Notes under the pieces: generated by a model
The model's database searches: none
Seen by the model: the letters and a program-made list of their open reading frames with translations, nothing else
Told to the model about the DNA's origin: nothing
Assembly: GCA_033238645.1 (NCBI GenBank)
Contig: BQXR01000010.1
Location: 8,381-72,380 of the forward strand
Source of the DNA: Thiomicrorhabdus sp033238645
GTDB lineage: Bacteria > Pseudomonadota > Gammaproteobacteria > Thiomicrospirales > Thiomicrospiraceae
Length of the DNA stretch: 64,000 bases
Reading direction: 5' to 3'
Made by a program: the position numbers and the translations under genes
Shown here: piece after piece, positions 36,419-44,697 of the stretch
Layout: each line of letters starts with the position of its first letter
How positions within the stretch are numbered: the first letter of the stretch is position 1

Positions 36419-37327
36419 CTATTCTTTATTAATGACTGGAATATTAACACCAACTTCATAGGAATTTGAAAAGTTCGTTGTTGAAATCACTGCATCCTCG
36501 TACTCATATACCTTTGCTTCACCAGTTCTATCAATCTTTAAGTTTTTAAAATCAAACAATTCTGTATCACATAATTGACTAGGAGCCACATTCCTTAGGC
36601 TATTAAAAATAGTTTCTATTCGCCCAGGTGAGGTTCTATCCCATTCACTAATCATTGCCTTAACATTTTGCCTTTGGAGATTATCTTGAGAGCCGCACAA
36701 ATTGCAAGGAATAATCGGAAACTCCTTAACTTCTGCATATTGAACAATAGCCTTTTCCCTGCAATAAGCTAAAGGCCTGATCACAACATTACGCTTATCA
36801 TCACTTAATAGTTTCGGAGGCATTGATTTTAGCTTGCCGTTAAAGAACATTGACAAAAATAGAGTTTCAACTATGTCATCCATATGATGACCTAATGCAA
36901 TTTTCGTTGCACCAATCTTTTCAGCAAATCCATAAAGGGTTCCTCTACGTAGCCTTGAACACAATCCACAAGTTGTTTTACCCTCAGGCACTTTTTCTTT
37001 TACTACAGAGTATGTATCTTTATCAATAATGTAATAAGGAACACCAAGCTTTTCTAAATAATTTGGTAAAATTTCTTCGGGAAATCCAGGTTGCTTTTGG
37101 TCGAGATTTACAGCAATAACTTCAAAGTTAATGGGGGCTGTTTGTTTAAAATAAAGAAGAATGTCGAGCATTGCAAAACTATCTTTTCCACCACTCAAAC
37201 ATGTCATCACGACATCACCATCTTCAATCATAGAATAATCAGCAATCGCCTTACCCACACTACCCCTAATTTTTTTTCTTAATCGATTGAATGTGTAATC
37301 AACTTGATCAAATCCTTTTTCGCCCAT
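36419..37327 (-). CDS. ttcA: tRNA 2-thiocytidine(32) synthetase TtcA, intact second copy
   Basis: 302 residues, full length. PP-loop ATPase motif CLSGGKDSFAMLD (about 44-56), iron-sulfur ligands TCGLCSRLRRG and PCNLCGSQDN, and GHHMDDIVETLFL. It thiolates C32 of certain tRNAs. It is only about 70% like the adjacent remnant by eye and appears more AT-rich, so it is probably the copy brought in with the island. It should supply the function lost from the remnant. Confidence 0.93.
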   Translation of the reverse strand: MGEKGFDQVDYTFNRLRKKIRGSVGKAIADYSMIEDGDVVMTCLSGGKDSFAMLDILLYFKQTAPINFEVIAVNLDQKQPGFPEEILPNYLEKLGVPYYIIDKDTYSVVKEKVPEGKTTCGLCSRLRRGTLYGFAEKIGATKIALGHHMDDIVETLFLSMFFNGKLKSMPPKLLSDDKRNVVIRPLAYCREKAIVQYAEVKEFPIIPCNLCGSQDNLQRQNVKAMISEWDRTSPGRIETIFNSLRNVAPSQLCDTELFDFKNLKIDRTGEAKVYEYEDAVISTTNFSNSYEVGVNIPVINKE

Positions 37328-38230
37328 TATTACTCTACTCTATAAATATTTGAAGCCAACTATTATCTCACATGTCCATAAAGTATAAACAAAGTTAATT
37401 TTAGAATTGTCAATCGCTATTAATTTTATTCACTCAGGCGCACCATCAATAAAAGCTTTATATAATCCAACATCTAATCTAGGACTCGATGAGAAACAGT
37501 TTTACGCTTTAGAATCATTGGTTTTTTATGCATGATCTCTACTACGTCATCACGATAAGGTAGCTTATCAGTAAATAGATAGATTGAGATTAACTTTTTA
37601 ACCTTCTATTGATCAAGACCAAAATCAGAAACAATCGAATTGAGTCCATCTCCTCTACTTGCACGGAAGGCAACACCACCAGTGCTGCTTGACCATAAGA
37701 ACGCGTTAAACGACCCGCACCTAACTTAATGCCTCCAATAAAGTTGCTAAAAAAGAACATGCTGCCATCCCCAATACATTGGCACTTAACATGCGAATTC
37801 AAACACTATAAAACGTCCTCTTTTTATTAAAAAATCGGTGGTTTTTAATCAGAGAAAAGGTTCGAGTACTTGGGAGGAAAAAATTCTTTCTGAACTTCTT
37901 ATTTATTCAACTAAGGCATAGTAATAAGTAGATCTGCCAGCCGCTGCTATTCAGACCAAAGTTTGCGGCAAATGTTAGACAGAGTTACAAATTGTGGTCA
38001 GTGTTTTTTTGAAAATCTAGGTTTAGATAAGTTATTAAGGTTTTTTCGGTACCTTTTTGTTTCTGTACTTTTATTTACATGACTGATTATTTCTTCGGTT
38101 GCCTTTCAGCAAAGTTAAAATTCCGTTGTGGTGGATTAAGTCACGAGTATTTATGACGAAGATACATTTCGAGTCACAATCAAAGGTTGCTCTTCTAATT
38201 ATAGGGCAACGAGTTTACATTAAAAAAATA
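37328..38230. other. Gene-poor stretch between ttcA and merA
   Basis: About 900 bases of AT-rich DNA with no intact gene. A yigZ/IMPACT-like fragment lies at 37590-37802 on the minus strand. No integrase, transposase or tRNA could be recognised, though decayed mobile DNA is likely given the setting. Confidence 0.6.
37590..37802 (-). pseudogene. YigZ/IMPACT-family remnant
   Basis: A 70-codon open stretch contains GGIKLGAGRLTRSYGQAA, closely matching the family signature FGGIKLGAGGLVRAY of YigZ/IMPACT (UPF0029) proteins, followed by LPSVQVEEM. The rest of the N-terminal domain and the C-terminal domain are missing or out of frame. It is a fragment, probably non-functional. Confidence 0.6.
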
Positions 38231-39658
38231 TTAACCTGCACAACAAGAAAGCTGAGAAACGTCCTGTGAAAAAGTTTGGGCACAAAGCTTTAACCCTTCC
38301 ACTTGAGTTAAATAAGGAAAAAGTGTATCCGCTAAATCCGTAATTGTCATTTTCTGTGCAACAGCAATCGCTGCAGTTTGTATCATTTCGCTAGCAACAT
38401 CAGCAACGATTTGAGCACCAATTAATTGTTCAGTACTCTCATTCGCAACCAATTGTATAAACCCTGTCGTATTAAAATTTGCTAAGGAACGAGGCACATG
38501 CTCTAAATCCAGCTTACGTGAAATAACAGATATCCCTTGTTTTTCTGCCTGTTTAACAGTTAAACCGACAGTTGCCACCTGTGGATCTGTAAAGACTACG
38601 GAGGGTAACGTTGTTAAATCTAAGACAGCATTACCTCCTACCATATTTTTCCCAGCACGGGTACCTGCCGCTGCTGCGACATAAACAAATTGAGGTAACT
38701 GAGTACAATCGCCCGCAGCATAGACATTTTCCTGACTCGTCTGAAGGTCTTTGCCAACAACAATCCGCCCTTGATTATCTGTATCAATATTGGTTTCCTG
38801 TAAATTGAGTTGATCCGTATTGGCTTGTCTTCCTGTCGCAATTAAAACCTGCTCTGATTCCAATTCATCACCAGATGTCGTAGTACATTTGAACTGGTTA
38901 TTTATATAACAAACTGACTCAAGTTCGCTGTGAGTAAGGACATTCATCCCCTCAGATTCCAAGGTAGCCATTAACAACTCACCAATTGCAGAATCTTCGT
39001 TAGATAATAGAGTCGTGCGAGCGATTAAAGTAACTTGTGACCCCAAACGTAAGAGTGCTTGTGCAATTTCTAAAGCAACCATAGAAGCACCTATAATAAC
39101 CAGACTTTTCGGTGTTGTTTCTGTAAACAACGCTTCCGTGGATGTCCAATAAGGCGCATCCTTTAATCCATTAATGGGAGGAATATTCGCCCTAGCCCCT
39201 GTGGCGATCAATATTTTATCCGGCGATAAACGTAACGTACCACCGTCATTTAATTCAACCTGTAATTCATTTGAATTATGAAATTTTGCACACCCTTCAA
39301 TCAATTCAATAAGAGGGTTTTCTTCAAGAAGATTTTCATATTTGGCCGCACGTAGCTCATCGACACGTTGATGTATTTGCTTTGCAAGCATTGAACGGTT
39401 CAAGTCAAAAAACTTAATATGTAACGAAGGAAAGGCTGTTTGCTCTGTCTCGTGAGCAACTTTTGCTGCTTGAATGAGTATTTTGGACGGAACACACCCC
39501 ACATTTACACAAGTGCCGCCTATCATTTTATTCGCTTCAATAATAGAGACCTTTGCACCCGACTTAGTGGCTTGAATTGCTGCTGCAAATGCGGCCGAAC
39601 CAGAGCCAATAATGGCAACATGAAGAGGTCTGTTTTGATCTATACAACAATCGTTCAT
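38231..39658 (-). CDS. merA: Mercuric reductase MerA, short form
   Basis: 475 residues. Pyridine nucleotide-disulfide oxidoreductase with FAD-binding VAIIGSGSAAFAAAI, redox-active GGTCVNVGCVPSK and the MerA-specific C-terminal vicinal pair LSCCAG. It reduces Hg(II) to volatile Hg(0) with NADPH. The N-terminal heavy-metal-associated (NmerA) domain found in Tn21-type MerA is absent, as in many shorter MerA proteins. It is the last gene of merTPA, 9 bases after merP. Confidence 0.95.
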   Translation of the reverse strand: MNDCCIDQNRPLHVAIIGSGSAAFAAAIQATKSGAKVSIIEANKMIGGTCVNVGCVPSKILIQAAKVAHETEQTAFPSLHIKFFDLNRSMLAKQIHQRVDELRAAKYENLLEENPLIELIEGCAKFHNSNELQVELNDGGTLRLSPDKILIATGARANIPPINGLKDAPYWTSTEALFTETTPKSLVIIGASMVALEIAQALLRLGSQVTLIARTTLLSNEDSAIGELLMATLESEGMNVLTHSELESVCYINNQFKCTTTSGDELESEQVLIATGRQANTDQLNLQETNIDTDNQGRIVVGKDLQTSQENVYAAGDCTQLPQFVYVAAAAGTRAGKNMVGGNAVLDLTTLPSVVFTDPQVATVGLTVKQAEKQGISVISRKLDLEHVPRSLANFNTTGFIQLVANESTEQLIGAQIVADVASEMIQTAAIAVAQKMTITDLADTLFPYLTQVEGLKLCAQTFSQDVSQLSCCAG

Positions 39659-39667
39659 ATCACATTC

Positions 39668-39940
39668 CTATTTCTTTAATGTTGAAGGATAACCGGCATT
39701 CTCAGTGGTAAAAGTTAAATCCTCAACTTCTACAGCCTGATCATCAAATATCACAATGGCCGTTTTATCTTTTAATGACGTTTTTACCACTTGAACACCC
39801 TCTACTTTCAATAAAGATTTTTTTACTGTAATCGGACAGGTTGGGCAGAACATGCCTGGAACATCGAGTATGATCGTTTTTTCAGCTGCCAAGGCATTAA
39901 AAGAAATGAATAAACTGAATATTAAAGTTATTGTTTTCAT
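39668..39940 (-). CDS. merP: Periplasmic mercury-binding protein MerP
   Basis: 90 residues: a signal peptide (about 1-19, ALAAEK) and one HMA domain with the metal motif GMFCPTCPITVKKSL. It captures Hg(II) in the periplasm and passes it to MerT. Standard length and position. Confidence 0.95.
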   Translation of the reverse strand: MKTITLIFSLFISFNALAAEKTIILDVPGMFCPTCPITVKKSLLKVEGVQVVKTSLKDKTAIVIFDDQAVEVEDLTFTTENAGYPSTLKK

Positions 39941-39979
39941 GATGATTTCCTTATAGATATTTTAAAGAACATTTATTTT

Positions 39980-40342
39980 TTAATATAACCACGATTCTGG
40001 AAGCAGAGGAATCCACCAGGTAGAAGTCACTAAGATTGTTGCTAGAACTAAGGCTGCCCAGAATAATCGACGACGATTGATTTGAACCTTAGGAATTGAA
40101 CACGCTTCACCTGCTTGGCAAGACTGCTGTGGTTTATAAAGCCCCCAACCAGTCCAGATGAATAAGATTATTGTCACAAGGATAAAATAGGGTTTGAAGG
40201 GTGCAAAAATCACAAGGCCAGATATCCATGAACCACTGACACCTAACAAAATTAGAACCAAAGGCCCTGCACAGCACAAACTTGCACCAATGGCTGTGGT
40301 GATTGCTCCAATCAATGGTAATTTAGAGTTTTGAATAGACAT
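39980..40342 (-). CDS. merT: Mercuric transport protein MerT
   Basis: 120 residues with three helices. The Cys pair in the first helix (GASLCCAGPLVLILLG) and the cytosolic pair CQAGEAC between helices two and three are those that relay Hg(II) inward. It follows the MerR-type promoter. Confidence 0.95.
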   Translation of the reverse strand: MSIQNSKLPLIGAITTAIGASLCCAGPLVLILLGVSGSWISGLVIFAPFKPYFILVTIILFIWTGWGLYKPQQSCQAGEACSIPKVQINRRRLFWAALVLATILVTSTWWIPLLPESWLY

Positions 40343-40381
40343 ATAACACCTCTTTTAATTGAACTTTTTCTTTCATTTAAA

Positions 40382-40412
40382 ATCATACCTCCGTACCTAG
40401 GTACGGAAGTAA
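40382..40412 (-). promoter_or_regulatory. MerR-controlled promoter of merTPA
   Basis: On the minus strand: -35 TTACTT (40412-40407), a 19-base spacer, and -10 TATGAT (40387-40382). The spacer holds the dyad CCGTAC-CTAG-GTACGG. The overlong 19-base spacer with a central dyad is the hallmark of MerR-family activation by DNA untwisting, and the dyad closely matches mer operators. Confidence 0.9.
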
Positions 40413-40495
40413 GAGGAAAAAAACAATCAAATTAAAAAAAATAATAATTAAAGGAGGGTAATTTGCTTAATAATAGATATAAGCATTTAATTGAA

Positions 40496-40921
40496 TTAAT
40501 CTTTGTATAAATTAGAAATTATGGGGCAAGAGATACTTGTATCTTCTGTAAGAGTACAAGTTATTGTGAGCTCATCTAAAACTCGTTCCAAACGAGAAAG
40601 TTCGTCTATCTTTGCTCGAACATCAAGTAATTTATTTTGTGCAAGACTTCTAACTTCAGCACAACAGTGCGACCCATCTTCCAAAGCTAACAAACTTGCA
40701 ATTTCATCCAGACTAAAACCTAATCCTTGAGCAGATTTAATAAACTTAACTCTCTTAACATCTGTTAAGTCATATTTTCGTATACCACCATAAGGTTTAA
40801 CAGGCTCATTCAGTAGCTTTTTTCTTTGATAGAAACGAATTGTCTCAACTGACACGCCAGATATCTTTGCAAACGTACCGATAGTCAGGCTCTTCAAATT
40901 ATCATTAAGATTTTTGTCCAT
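40496..40921 (-). CDS. merR: Mercury-responsive regulator MerR
   Basis: About 141 residues from the ATG at 40921, which has AGGA 8 bases upstream; an in-frame GTG 8 codons earlier is less likely. N-terminal MerR helix-turn-helix (LTIGTFAKISGVSVETIRFY), a dimerisation helix, and Hg(II)-binding cysteines: GSHCCAEV, then C-terminal TCTLTEDTSISCPI. Unlike Tn21, merR points the same way as merTPA and lies upstream of the operator. Confidence 0.92.
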   Translation of the reverse strand: MDKNLNDNLKSLTIGTFAKISGVSVETIRFYQRKKLLNEPVKPYGGIRKYDLTDVKRVKFIKSAQGLGFSLDEIASLLALEDGSHCCAEVRSLAQNKLLDVRAKIDELSRLERVLDELTITCTLTEDTSISCPIISNLYKD

Positions 40922-41028
40922 AAGATCATTCCTATAAATAACCACTAAAAAACGTAATGACAGCTATTAATCTATAGTTTTTTTGCTATTTTATGACTGC
41001 GTTTTTACAGAGGCTACTTACTAAAAGC

Positions 41029-42003
41029 TCAATTCCTAGATTTGATTTTTCTTCTAGGGTAAATAGATGGGATCAGTCGAATATAGAACAACTCCCCAAC
41101 AAGTTCTACCATTGTTTGAGTAACAATTATGGCGGCCGCTAATATCCAGCCCTCTGGTAAAGCCAAAGCCAAAGGAAGAACCACCAGTGAATTACGAGTA
41201 CCTGCACTAAAAAGCAAAGCTCTACCAGCTCCAACGTTCAAGTGAAAAGCACAAGCCGTTAACTTAGCAAGTAAGGGCATAATTACCATAAAAGCAACAT
41301 AGACAGGAATAACCAACCAAACCATACTAAGCTCTTCTTCTACTCTACCTATTTGAGACGCCACTACAAAAAATAGAACAAAGGCCATTAAGGGAACCGG
41401 TAGCCAAGTAATTCCATTAAGCCAAGTTACACCAATTGATTGTTTCTTAGCCCATAATTCGGTTATAAACGCCAATACTAAAGGCAAAGCAATCAAAAGA
41501 AAAAATGCTTCAATGAAGGGAGCTGCACTCATAACGTGTGTAACCACATCCCCCATGAAAAGCCATAGATAAATAGGTAGAAATATAATCTGAGCGATTA
41601 ATAGTAGAGGAGTTGATGCAAGTAGAAGTTTAGAATCCCCTTTTCCCATGTGAGTAAAAACAATAACATAGTCAATACATGGCGTGAGAAGAACAAGGTA
41701 GAAGCCGAGAAGTAGCACGGGGTCTTCGGGCAGAAAAAGCGACAATAACCATACTAATATTGGAGCAATAATAAAATTAATTGTAAATAAAGCGGCATTA
41801 AACCTTATGTTAGAAAATGCTTCTCTCAGTTTTAAGAAAGGAACTAGAGTAAACATACTATAAAGTAAAGCAGCTAAAATAGGAGAAATTAATACTTCTA
41901 AACTTGTACCAATATTTGGGTTCACCAGCCCAATATACAACCCAAAACCTAAGCTTAAAGTATAAATCCAGATTTGGTTTTTTTCCAGTTGTCCCCTAGA
42001 CAT
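41029..42003 (-). CDS. ACR3/BASS-family arsenite permease-like protein
   Basis: 324 residues with ten helices. TPCIDYVIVFTHMGKGD, with the conserved Cys in the middle helix, resembles the ACR3 motif in which Cys is essential for As(III) export. The subfamily is the smaller bile acid:sodium symporter-like arsenic resistance protein. It follows the broken arsC in the minus-strand arsenic operon and is its only visible efflux gene. Confidence 0.75.
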   Translation of the reverse strand: MSRGQLEKNQIWIYTLSLGFGLYIGLVNPNIGTSLEVLISPILAALLYSMFTLVPFLKLREAFSNIRFNAALFTINFIIAPILVWLLSLFLPEDPVLLLGFYLVLLTPCIDYVIVFTHMGKGDSKLLLASTPLLLIAQIIFLPIYLWLFMGDVVTHVMSAAPFIEAFFLLIALPLVLAFITELWAKKQSIGVTWLNGITWLPVPLMAFVLFFVVASQIGRVEEELSMVWLVIPVYVAFMVIMPLLAKLTACAFHLNVGAGRALLFSAGTRNSLVVLPLALALPEGWILAAAIIVTQTMVELVGELFYIRLIPSIYPRRKIKSRN

Positions 42004-42051
42004 ACCGTCTTCCTTTAAGTGACCTGTAAGACCTGAATCGTAACTTAAAAC

Positions 42052-42530
42052 CTAAATACTATTTAGACCAATCTCGTCTAACTCTTGTTGTAGTTTAACT
42101 CTGCTAAGCTTCTTATGTGGTAACAGAGTAAATAAGTTAATACGAGTACTGAGTATTCTAAGTACATCTTTGTATTCTTTTAGGTCGCCATCGTCTGAAT
42201 GAGGGTCTTCGACACCCCAGTGAGCATTAATAGGTTGTCCAGGCCAAATTGGACATTGCTCACCATTAGCTTTGTCACAAACGGTAATAACAAAGTCTAT
42301 TTTAGAAGCTCCGTCTTTAGCAAACTCATCCCAACTTTTTGGTTCTAAATCCTCTGGAAGAGCGATTTTGGCATCATTCAACACTTTAATAACACTTGGG
42401 TTAACCTCCTCTTTAGGATGGCTTCCTGCACTGTAGGCTTTAAAACACCCTTTACCCCAGTGGTTTAAAAGGCTTCGGCCATAATGCTTCTTTTTGAATT
42501 CCCAGTGCATAGAAACAATACGTTATACAT
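42052..42530 (-). pseudogene. arsC: Thioredoxin-type arsenate reductase arsC, frameshifted
   Basis: The true start is the ATG at 42530, preceded by AGGAGG. It reads MYNVLFLCTGNSKRSIMAEA, the low-molecular-weight phosphatase P-loop (C-x5-R-S), then meets TAA. One base appears missing at about 42471, after which the next frame continues LLNHWGKGCFKAYSAGSHP to a normal end at 42052. The body is otherwise well conserved (DFVITVCDKANGEQCP). Either the gene is freshly inactivated or this is a sequencing error. A shorter protein starting at 42510 would lack the active site. Confidence 0.85.
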
Positions 42531-42548
42531 AGCTTTTAACCTCCTAAG

Positions 42549-43568
42549 TTAAGCATCAAGCTCTTGATTAGCTTTACCTACTTTCATCGTCAACTCCATC
42601 ATGCGTTGCATATAGCCAATTTCATTGTCGTACCATGCTAAAACTTTAACGTGAGTATTATTAACTACACGGGTTGATTGAGCATCAATGACTGATGAGC
42701 ACGTTTCGCCCTCATAATCTACTGACACCAATGGCAATTCCTCATAACCCAAGATGTCTTTTAGGTAGGTTTCAGAGGCTTCTTTAAATAGACTATTGAC
42801 CTCTACTACCGAGGTTGGTCGCTGCATTTCCATGACCAAATCCGTCAAAGAAGCATTCATAAACGGTACACGAACTGCAATGCCATCCAAGCGCCCGTTT
42901 AGCTCTGGAAAGATGGAGCCAATCGCGGTGGCAGAACCAGTTGACGTTGGAATCAATGATTCAAAGCTTGAACGTGCACGTCGCCAATCTTTATGACCAT
43001 GATCCACCACTTTTTGGGTATTGGTGCGGTCGTGCATGGTGGTAATTGAGCCGTGCGAAATCCCGATTTTTTCATGTAACACTTTTATAACAGGAGCAAT
43101 ACAGTTAGTTGTACAAGAGGCAGCTGTAATCAGACAGTCTTCACCAGCCACAAAAATATCATCATTAATGCCCATGACAATGTTTTTCACGCCTTCTTTA
43201 AAGGGGGCGGCGACAATCACTTGTTTAACGCCTTGGTCAAAATAAGGCTGTACATCTGCACGTGTGCGGAATTTACCGGTGCATTCTAGAACTACATCAA
43301 TATCAAGCGCACCCCAATCAAAATCCTCTAGAGCATTTCGAGAGCTGTAACCAATTTGTTTTTCATGAATCACAATCTGACCATTTTCTTCACTCGCTTT
43401 ATTATGCCAGCGACCATGGGCTGAATCGTAATTTAAAAGATGAGCAGAACCTGCTGCATCCGTGGCAATTTCATTGATATGCACAAACTCAATGCCTTCC
43501 CAGTCAAATGCCTGACGTAAACCTAAACGCCCCATACGCCCAAAACCATTTATTGCTACACGAATCAT
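42549..43568 (-). CDS. ArsJ-associated type glyceraldehyde-3-phosphate dehydrogenase
   Basis: 339 residues. NAD-binding VAINGFGRMGRLGLRQAF, catalytic Cys in SCTTNCIAPV and PTSTGSATAIG. The sequence style is that of the GAPDH found in ars operons, which makes 1-arseno-3-phosphoglycerate from arsenate for export by ArsJ. No arsJ is seen in the window. It is the first gene after the divergent arsR promoter and is followed by arsC and the ACR3-like permease. Confidence 0.85.
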   Translation of the reverse strand: MIRVAINGFGRMGRLGLRQAFDWEGIEFVHINEIATDAAGSAHLLNYDSAHGRWHNKASEENGQIVIHEKQIGYSSRNALEDFDWGALDIDVVLECTGKFRTRADVQPYFDQGVKQVIVAAPFKEGVKNIVMGINDDIFVAGEDCLITAASCTTNCIAPVIKVLHEKIGISHGSITTMHDRTNTQKVVDHGHKDWRRARSSFESLIPTSTGSATAIGSIFPELNGRLDGIAVRVPFMNASLTDLVMEMQRPTSVVEVNSLFKEASETYLKDILGYEELPLVSVDYEGETCSSVIDAQSTRVVNNTHVKVLAWYDNEIGYMQRMMELTMKVGKANQELDA

Positions 43569-43612
43569 CTTGACCCCTTATAATTACATTTGGAAAAAAT
43601 AAAATAAACTGT

Positions 43613-43636
43613 ATATACGCATATACGGATTAATCC
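43613..43636. promoter_or_regulatory. Putative ArsR operator, arsR-gapdh intergenic
   Basis: An AT-rich site containing ATACGCATATACGGATTAAT in the 105-base gap between the divergent arsR and GAPDH genes. It matches 20 of 24 bases of a second site at 47337-47360 upstream of the ArsP-type operon. The position and shared sequence support an ArsR-family operator; no footprint is known. Confidence 0.55.
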
Positions 43637-43673
43637 ATTATACAAAAATTAATTAAAGTACAATAAAAGTTTT

Positions 43674-44045
43674 ATGACAAATTTAGATGATTTAAAAGCT
43701 TTAGAAGAACACGCTCAATTTCACAAAGCATTTGCCGAACCAGTAAGGCTCAGAATCTTAGCGTTGCTAAGAACCAGAGAATCACTTTGTGTATGTGATT
43801 TAGTATCTGTACTGGAACTTTCACAAAGCACTGTTTCAAGGCATCTTGCCTATCTTAAAAATCAAGGGATCGTAAACTCGTGGCGTGAGGGAACCTGGAT
43901 ACACTACTCATTGGATAAAAATCATCCCGCTTCTGAGGTTCTTTTGCCAAGCTTGGCGTTTTTAGGCACGCTAGAGCAGGCAAAAAATGACTGCTTAGCT
44001 TTGAAAAGATATGAGAAATCACCCAGGCAGTGTAAAGCTAATTAA
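43674..44045 (+). CDS. arsR: ArsR-family arsenic-responsive repressor
   Basis: 123 residues. Winged helix-turn-helix with VRLRILALLRTRESLCVCDL: the CVCD pair lies on the DNA-recognition unit as in E. coli-type ArsR, which binds As(III)/Sb(III). LSQSTVSRHLAYLKNQGIV is the recognition helix. A few more cysteines (DCLALK, RQCKAN) lie near the C-terminus. It is divergent from the GAPDH-arsC-permease operon, which it should repress. Confidence 0.9.
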   Translation: MTNLDDLKALEEHAQFHKAFAEPVRLRILALLRTRESLCVCDLVSVLELSQSTVSRHLAYLKNQGIVNSWREGTWIHYSLDKNHPASEVLLPSLAFLGTLEQAKNDCLALKRYEKSPRQCKAN

Positions 44046-44697
44046 TTTTCAAACCTAAAACCCATCTCGGTTTAAAGCCCAAGTTAAAGGCAACGTAGGT
44101 ACTGGTAAACTCAGCAACCAGTTAGAATTGCCAGCATTGAAAGACTTCTGCCAAAGGCGGTATTTTTATGGTTAAAATTTATATTCAAGGGAGCTGTCAA
44201 CCTAACTTCAGTCTCGCTACAAAAGTCATATTTTAAACTCCTAGCAGTGGTTCTTTGCATCCAAGACTTTTTAGACATCTCGTAAACAGCATTTACCTGA
44301 AGGATTACATGAACATTTTTTTAGCTTTGTCTGTTTTGTGACATAGTCTTTTATTTCTGGGCTATCTATATAGTTTTGCTAGGTCACACCAAACAATAGC
44401 AAACTTAACGGTCAGGATTTGCAGATATTATTCCAAACATTTGTCTTAATTGACCATTTTCGTTGACCAAACAATCTCTTGTAAAATAAACCAGCTCGTA
44501 TTTCGAGTCATCGCAAAAATAAAATTATTTTTCTGATAAACCCAACAACTAGGGTTGCTTAGAATACGAAGGAGAGTGGCAACAGGACTGCGACAAACAA
44601 CAAGATGACATTGATGCTTTCCTTTGATCGTATCTTTAGAGGTACCGATTTAGTAAATTCCGATACCTTTAGTTTTTTAACGGATTATTGCTTGCAA
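44046..44697. other. Gene-poor stretch downstream of arsR
   Basis: About 650 bases with no supported gene, RNA or repeat. Short open stretches have no recognisable similarity. Probably degraded DNA within the island. Confidence 0.5.

Noticed and set aside
42052..42510. Shorter ArsC starting at 42510
   Set aside because: It starts inside the coding sequence in the wrong frame and would lack the catalytic Cys; the frameshift explanation is better.
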